Positions 32,010 through 34,697 of a stretch of DNA of 34,697 nucleotides are shown here, piece after piece; positions within the stretch are counted from its first letter, which is position 1; each line of letters opens with the position of its first letter. The notes under the pieces were generated by a model. It ran no database searches and had not been told where the DNA came from. It was given only the letters and a program-made list of their open reading frames with translations. The DNA lies in contig NZ_NBZV01000049.1 of assembly GCF_002379095.1 (NCBI RefSeq), positions 1 to 34,697 of the forward strand. Reading direction: 5' to 3'. Position numbers and translations under genes: made by a program. The stretch comes from Polaromonas sp. AER18D-145 (GTDB taxonomy: Bacteria > Pseudomonadota > Gammaproteobacteria > Burkholderiales > Burkholderiaceae_C).

Positions 32010-33118
32010 GCGACAGCGAACCCGTCCCCACTCCCTTGCCGGCGCCCCCGGCCGAGTTGCCGGCAGCACCCGCGGCGGCGGGCGCGGGGCGTCGCTGGTT
32101 GCTGACGACCGGGTTGGTGGCCGTCGCCGGCCTCGTGCTCAGCATCCTGCTGTGGCAAAAGCTCGGCAACATCCAGGAAGAACTGGCCCGGCGCAGCACG
32201 GATTCGACCGCGCAGGCCATCGAGGCCCGCACACTGGCGCGGCAGGCACAGGAAGGCACGCGCGAACTGACGGCGCGCCTGGCACTGCTGGAGACGCGGC
32301 TCAGCGAGGTGAGCCTGCAGCGCACCCAGCTGGAAGAACTGATGCAAAGCCTGTCGCGTTCGCGCGACGAAAACCTGGTGGTCGATGTGGAGTCCGCGCT
32401 GCGCCTGGCCCAGCAGCAGGCCCAGCTGACCGGCAGCGCCGAGCCGCTGCTGGCCGCCCTCAAGTCGGCCGACCAGCGGCTGGCGCGCGCCGCGCAGCCC
32501 CGCCTCAATCCGCTGCAGCGTGCCATCGCCCGGGACGTGGAGCGCATCAAGGCCACCACCGTGACCGATGTGCCCGGCCTGCTGCTCAAACTCGACGAGT
32601 TGACACGTGCGGTGGACGACCTGCCGCTGGCCAACGCGATGGTCACCGGCGCGGCCGCCGCCCGCCTGATGGCGCCGGCGGCTGCGCCCGCGCCGGCCAG
32701 GCCCGCCTCGGCAGCAGGCACCTCCATGGCCTGGCTGGACAGCCTGGCGCTCAGGGCCTGGTGGCAGCGCACGCTGCAGGGCACGCTGGACGAAGCCCGC
32801 GGCCTGCTGCGGGTGAGCCGCATCGACCAGCCCGACGCCGCGCTGCTGGCGCCCGAGCAGGCCTTTTTCCTGCGTGAAAACCTCAAGCTCAAACTGCTCA
32901 ATGCCCGGCTCGGCCTGCTGTCGCGCCAGACGGCCAGCGCCCGTTCCGACCTGGCCGCTGCCAGCGCCTCGCTGGCAAAGTACTTTGATCCTGCCTCGCG
33001 CAGGACCCAGGCCGCGGCCCAGTTGCTGCAGCAGGTGCAAAGCCAGATGAAGTCCAGCGAGTTGCCGCGCCTGGACGAAACCCTGGCCGCGCTGGCCACG
33101 GCGGCCGCAGGTCGCTAA
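32006..33118 (+). CDS. hemX: HemX-like membrane protein
   Basis: A 370-residue protein of the proteobacterial HemX family (uroporphyrinogen-III C-methyltransferase-like by name only; no SAM-binding site is visible). It has a Pro/Ala-rich cytoplasmic tail (1-28), one transmembrane helix (about 30-49), a long coiled coil (about 50-125, rich in Q, E, R and L heptads), and a helical periplasmic domain with a Pro/Ala linker near 220-240. ATG 32006 overlaps the hemD stop. It is thought to be an accessory of haem synthesis at the inner membrane; the exact role is not established. Confidence 0.88.
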   Translation: MSDSEPVPTPLPAPPAELPAAPAAAGAGRRWLLTTGLVAVAGLVLSILLWQKLGNIQEELARRSTDSTAQAIEARTLARQAQEGTRELTARLALLETRLSEVSLQRTQLEELMQSLSRSRDENLVVDVESALRLAQQQAQLTGSAEPLLAALKSADQRLARAAQPRLNPLQRAIARDVERIKATTVTDVPGLLLKLDELTRAVDDLPLANAMVTGAAAARLMAPAAAPAPARPASAAGTSMAWLDSLALRAWWQRTLQGTLDEARGLLRVSRIDQPDAALLAPEQAFFLRENLKLKLLNARLGLLSRQTASARSDLAAASASLAKYFDPASRRTQAAAQLLQQVQSQMKSSELPRLDETLAALATAAAGR

Positions 33119-33128
33119 AGAGGCAGGT

Positions 33129-34418
33129 ATGCGCAGCGCTCTCTGGCTCCTGGCCCTGTTCGGCATCGCGGTGGCGGTGGCGCTGGTGGCCGGCAACAAC
33201 CAGGCGGTGGTCACGCTGTTCTGGCCGCCGCACCGCGTCGACATCTCCTTCAACCTGCTGGTGCTGCTGCTGGCCGGCCTGTTCACCCTGCTGTACCTGG
33301 CGTTGCGTGCCGCGGTGGCGGTGTTTTCGCTGCCGGCCGAGGCCAGACGCTGGCGTGCCCAGCAAAAAGAGCGTGCCATGTACGCCGCCTTCATGGACGC
33401 GTTGTCGCACCTGATGGCCGGGCGTTTTATCCGTGCGGCCAAGCTCGCGCAGAACGCCATCACCCAGGAAAAAAGCCTCAGCCTGCTGGCGCGGGCCTCC
33501 GGCCATGTCGGCGGCTACACGCCGGCGCGCGCGACCCAGCTGCGTTTGCTGGCCCACCTGCTGGCCGCCGAAAGTGCACAGGCCCTGCAGAACAAGGCCG
33601 AGCGTGAAGAGCAGCTGCAGCAGGCGCTGGAAGTCAGCAGCCACCGGATAGCCCAGGAGACCCGCGAAGGCGTGCAGCTGCGTGCCGCGCGCTGGGCACT
33701 CGACGACCGGGACCCGGTCGGCGCGCTGGAGCTGCTCAACCAGTTGCCGCAGGGCGCGTCGCGCCGCACGCTGGCGCTGCGCACCAAGCTGCGTGCCACC
33801 CGCCAGGCCGGGCAGATTCCACAGGCGCTGGAAACCGCGCGGCTGCTGGCCAAACACCGCGCTTTTTCACCCGCTGCGGCGCAAAGCATTGTGCGCGGGC
33901 TGGCGCTCGAGCTGCTCGGCGGCGCCCATGATCCGGCGCAGCTGCAGACCGCCTGGCAGTCCCTGGACGCCGGCGAGCGCGCCATGCCCGAGCTGGTGAT
34001 TCACGCTGCCGCGCGCCTGATGGCGCTGCACGGCGACGCCGACCTGGCCCGCAGCTGGCTACTGCAGGTCTGGGAGCCGGTGATGCGGCCGCGCTCCGAG
34101 GTCAGCGACTCCCAGCGCATCAAGCTGATCCACGTGCTCGAGCAGGGGCTGGACTCCATCGACGCCGCCTGGCTGGCACGCATCGAAACGGCGCAGCAGC
34201 TGCGACCGCGCGATGCCAATGTCCAGTACCTCGCAGGCATGGCCTGCCTGAAGCGCCAGCTCTGGGGCAAGGCCCAGCAGCTGCTGTCCCAGGCCGTGCT
34301 GGCCCTGCAGGACGGCACCCTGCACCGCAATGCCTGGCGCGCGCTGGCGCTGCTGGCCGAGCAGCGTGGTGATGCGGTGGCTGCGGCGCAGGCCTACAAG
34401 CGGGCGGCTGAGGTTTAG
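33129..34418 (+). CDS. hemY: HemY, membrane TPR protein of haem operon
   Basis: A 429-residue protein of the proteobacterial HemY family (not the Bacillus protoporphyrinogen oxidase). Two N-terminal membrane helices (about 3-21 and 40-66) with LVAGNNQAVVTLFWPPHRVDISFNLLV between them form the HemY_N domain. The rest is helical TPR-type repeats (for example EARRWRAQQKERAMYAAFM, and LAKHRAFSPAAAQSIVRGLA). AGAGG precedes ATG 33129, and hemX ends 10 bp upstream. It ends the operon. Probably a scaffold in late haem synthesis or quality control; the mechanism is unknown. Confidence 0.92.
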   Translation: MRSALWLLALFGIAVAVALVAGNNQAVVTLFWPPHRVDISFNLLVLLLAGLFTLLYLALRAAVAVFSLPAEARRWRAQQKERAMYAAFMDALSHLMAGRFIRAAKLAQNAITQEKSLSLLARASGHVGGYTPARATQLRLLAHLLAAESAQALQNKAEREEQLQQALEVSSHRIAQETREGVQLRAARWALDDRDPVGALELLNQLPQGASRRTLALRTKLRATRQAGQIPQALETARLLAKHRAFSPAAAQSIVRGLALELLGGAHDPAQLQTAWQSLDAGERAMPELVIHAAARLMALHGDADLARSWLLQVWEPVMRPRSEVSDSQRIKLIHVLEQGLDSIDAAWLARIETAQQLRPRDANVQYLAGMACLKRQLWGKAQQLLSQAVLALQDGTLHRNAWRALALLAEQRGDAVAAAQAYKRAAEV

Positions 34419-34433
34419 TTTTTTCTGCCCGTT

Positions 34434-34697
34434 CGGGCTGGGCCTGTCGAAGTCTCTGCAAGCGTGTGCTTCCATGGGTCCTCATGCAAGCCGGGTCTCG
34501 CCCCGACGGGCGACTCCCTTTCTTTTGCGTCGCCAAAAGAAAGGAAGCAAAGAAAAGGCGACCCGACTGTCTGGGTCCTTCCGCTTCGCTCCAGGCAACC
34601 TGCGCTGCTCGACTGCGGCGGGGGTCCGCAGAACTCGCTGCGCTCGGACAACTGCGGCCCTGATCCCGCCTCCATCTGCGCTGCTCGGCCCAGCCAA
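34434..34697. repeat. Hairpin-rich repeat region at window end
   Basis: After the hemY stop, a TTTTTT tract is followed by GCCC-gttc-GGGC and the GCCTGTCGAAG repeat (to 34451). Then comes a longer sequence with a perfect 11-bp stem, CCTTTCTTTTG (34517-34527) and CAAAAGAAAGG (34534-34544), with a 6-nt loop. I recall this CTTTCTTTTGCGTCGCC text as a multi-copy sequence in Comamonadaceae intergenic regions. Short ORFs crossing it on both strands look spurious. The element continues past the window edge. Confidence 0.5.

Overview
The window is high-GC DNA, around 70% in typical genes. It looks like a betaproteobacterium of the order Burkholderiales, most likely family Comamonadaceae (Polaromonas/Rhodoferax/Variovorax-like). 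The pointers are a Bug-type tricarboxylate-binding protein, the hemC-hemD-hemX-hemY block divergent from ppc, an argH/algZR pair, and several short dispersed repeats of a kind I associate with that family. This placement rests on memory of gene families and not on a search. There are no rRNA, tRNA or CRISPR features that I can see.

Layout. 1-1.5 kb: a DUF3034 outer-surface protein and a divergent secreted mono-haem cytochrome c. 1.56-5.9 kb, all on the minus strand: an FMN-dependent L-lactate dehydrogenase, then a chorismate mutase translationally coupled (ATGA) to a Bug solute receptor, then a broken roughly 59-codon ORF overlapping DNA polymerase IV. 6.0-9.6 kb: an accessory block in which a XamI-like type II restriction-modification pair (methylase then nuclease, ATGA overlap) abuts an in-frame deletion fusion of an alpha-2-macroglobulin gene to the last part of pbpC. 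9.6-13.3 kb: argH, then a 265-bp TA-flanked, terminally inverted, multi-hairpin MITE-like element, then an AlgZ/AlgR-type LytTR two-component system. 13.5-18.4 kb: an AI-2E family permease, a decayed terC, a DTW-domain tRNA modification enzyme, a degenerate ABC ATPase and an endonuclease/exonuclease/phosphatase-family protein. 18.7-27.1 kb: one 8.2-kb gene for a cyclic beta-glucan synthase-like protein, preceded by an 81-codon single-TM protein. 27.3-34.4 kb: ppc, and divergently the hemC-hemD-hemX-hemY operon. The last 280 bp is repeat sequence.

The least expected signal is distributed. Eight copies of a 61-nt element sit in the window in both orientations, inside or at the edges of genes. 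Each has a 17-nt palindromic core of the type GCTATTGATTCAGTAGC, a (G/T)GGC block at a fixed distance and, usually, an AT-rich tail near ATGCAT. Five copies touch coding sequence (dinB, the pbpC remnant, the DTW gene, ppc, hemD), and one supplies the apparent start codon. With the MITE, the GCCTGTCGAAG repeats, the hairpin-rich repeat at the right end and a hexanucleotide microsatellite in terC, this points to a genome shaped by small non-autonomous repeats and slippage.

Functionally, the haem operon supplies tetrapyrroles (hemC and hemD make uroporphyrinogen III; hemX and hemY are membrane accessory proteins). ppc feeds oxaloacetate into the TCA cycle, argH completes arginine synthesis and lldD oxidises lactate into the respiratory chain. 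The RM block is the clearest acquired region: its base composition is visibly lower in GC (53% by hand count for 7201-7260 against about 70% for 10681-10740), and it lies exactly where neighbouring genes are truncated.
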